Below are positions 6,586-6,878 of a stretch of 6,878 nt of DNA, in pieces (position 1 is the stretch's first letter; the number at the start of each line of letters is the position of its first letter). The stretch is from positions 1 to 6,878 of the forward strand of contig JAPTWR010000014.1 in the NCBI GenBank assembly GCA_028065135.1. The letters are read 5' to 3'. The stretch is from Acidithiobacillus sp. GTDB lineage: Bacteria; Pseudomonadota; Gammaproteobacteria; Acidithiobacillales; Acidithiobacillaceae. The notes beneath the pieces are model-generated. The model made no database searches. It saw nothing but the letters and a program-made list of their open reading frames with translations, and was not told where the DNA came from. Made by a program: the position numbers and the translations under genes.

Positions 6586-6878
6586 ATGAGCATGAGCAAC
6601 AATCCACGGCATTACTTCGGCGACCCAACACACATCCAGCGGGATGTATTTACAGAGCTCTCGGCGCTCACCGATAACGTGAGTGCGATCCGCGTGCTAA
6701 AAACCCTTGAAACCGAGGGGCGGGATGCCACGGATGCTGAAAAGGCGGTCCTGAGTCGCTATGCCGGCTGGGGTGGGTTGTCGAATCTCTTTGCTCTGGA
6801 ACTGCCAGAAGGCCGCTTCATCAATGCCAATCCGGTAGGGGCTAATGCCTCGGGTCCGGTCCGTAATGCGTATGTCCG
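6586..6878 (+). CDS. N-terminus of large helicase/methylase-type element protein (3' partial)
   Basis: The ATG at 6586, with GAGGG at 6576-6580, opens a frame that runs off the window after 97 codons; a second ATG at 6592 is a possible start. Residues 59-65 are YAGWGGL followed by SNLF, with an upstream stretch (AIRVLKTLETEGRDATDAEK) in the usual AL-LL-LE-EGR-T-EE pattern. This is the characteristic N-terminus of the very large (often over 1,500 residues) DEAD/SNF2-type helicase plus N6-adenine methylase proteins carried by phages, plasmids and integrative elements. They are thought to modify or protect element DNA, though their exact role is not settled. No catalytic motifs lie inside the window, so the activity is inferred from the N-terminal signature. 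The gene sits behind a strong terminator and must have its own promoter, which I could not identify. Confidence 0.7.
   Translation, partial: MSMSNNPRHYFGDPTHIQRDVFTELSALTDNVSAIRVLKTLETEGRDATDAEKAVLSRYAGWGGLSNLFALELPEGRFINANPVGANASGPVRNAYV

Overview
The window looks like part of a conjugative element (integrative element or plasmid) from a proteobacterium of moderate to high GC content. A type IVB secretion (Dot/Icm, IncI-Tra) ATPase gene and the start of a very large helicase/methylase-type gene form the conjugation-type backbone at the two ends. The intervening 4 kb is accessory DNA, much of it decayed. The diguanylate cyclase in the middle has a membrane-anchored architecture that reminds me of Acidithiobacillus-type proteins. 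That host is a guess from protein style, not something the sequence proves.

Layout. Positions 3-2591 hold an IcmB/DotO/TraU-like ATPase whose 5' end lies outside the window. One base after its stop, and with its own ribosome binding site, begins a 507-residue ORF (2593-4116) that appears to be a chimera. It has a short two-helix membrane N-terminus, then a 30-residue relic of the ATPase gene, then a multi-pass membrane diguanylate cyclase with intact GGEEF and RxxD sites. Positions 4117-4938 carry no intact long gene. They hold one possible 45-codon ORF and a stop-interrupted antitoxin-like remnant. Positions 4939-6403 hold a broken module: a helical protein with one frameshift, then a nucleotidyltransferase (AbiEii/DUF6036-like) whose reading continues through two more frameshifts. 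A strong intrinsic terminator at 6473-6496 closes this region. A new gene, the YAGWGGL-motif N-terminus of a large helicase/methylase-type protein, starts at 6586 and runs off the window.

How it fits together. The ATPase powers type IVB conjugation. The diguanylate cyclase is placed to be co-transcribed with it, which could link c-di-GMP signalling to transfer or to recipient behaviour. The antitoxin-like and nucleotidyltransferase pieces look like remains of toxin-antitoxin or defence cargo at a variable site. The most unusual point is the diverged second copy of an icmB segment fused in frame into the cyclase ORF, which suggests recombination between related elements.
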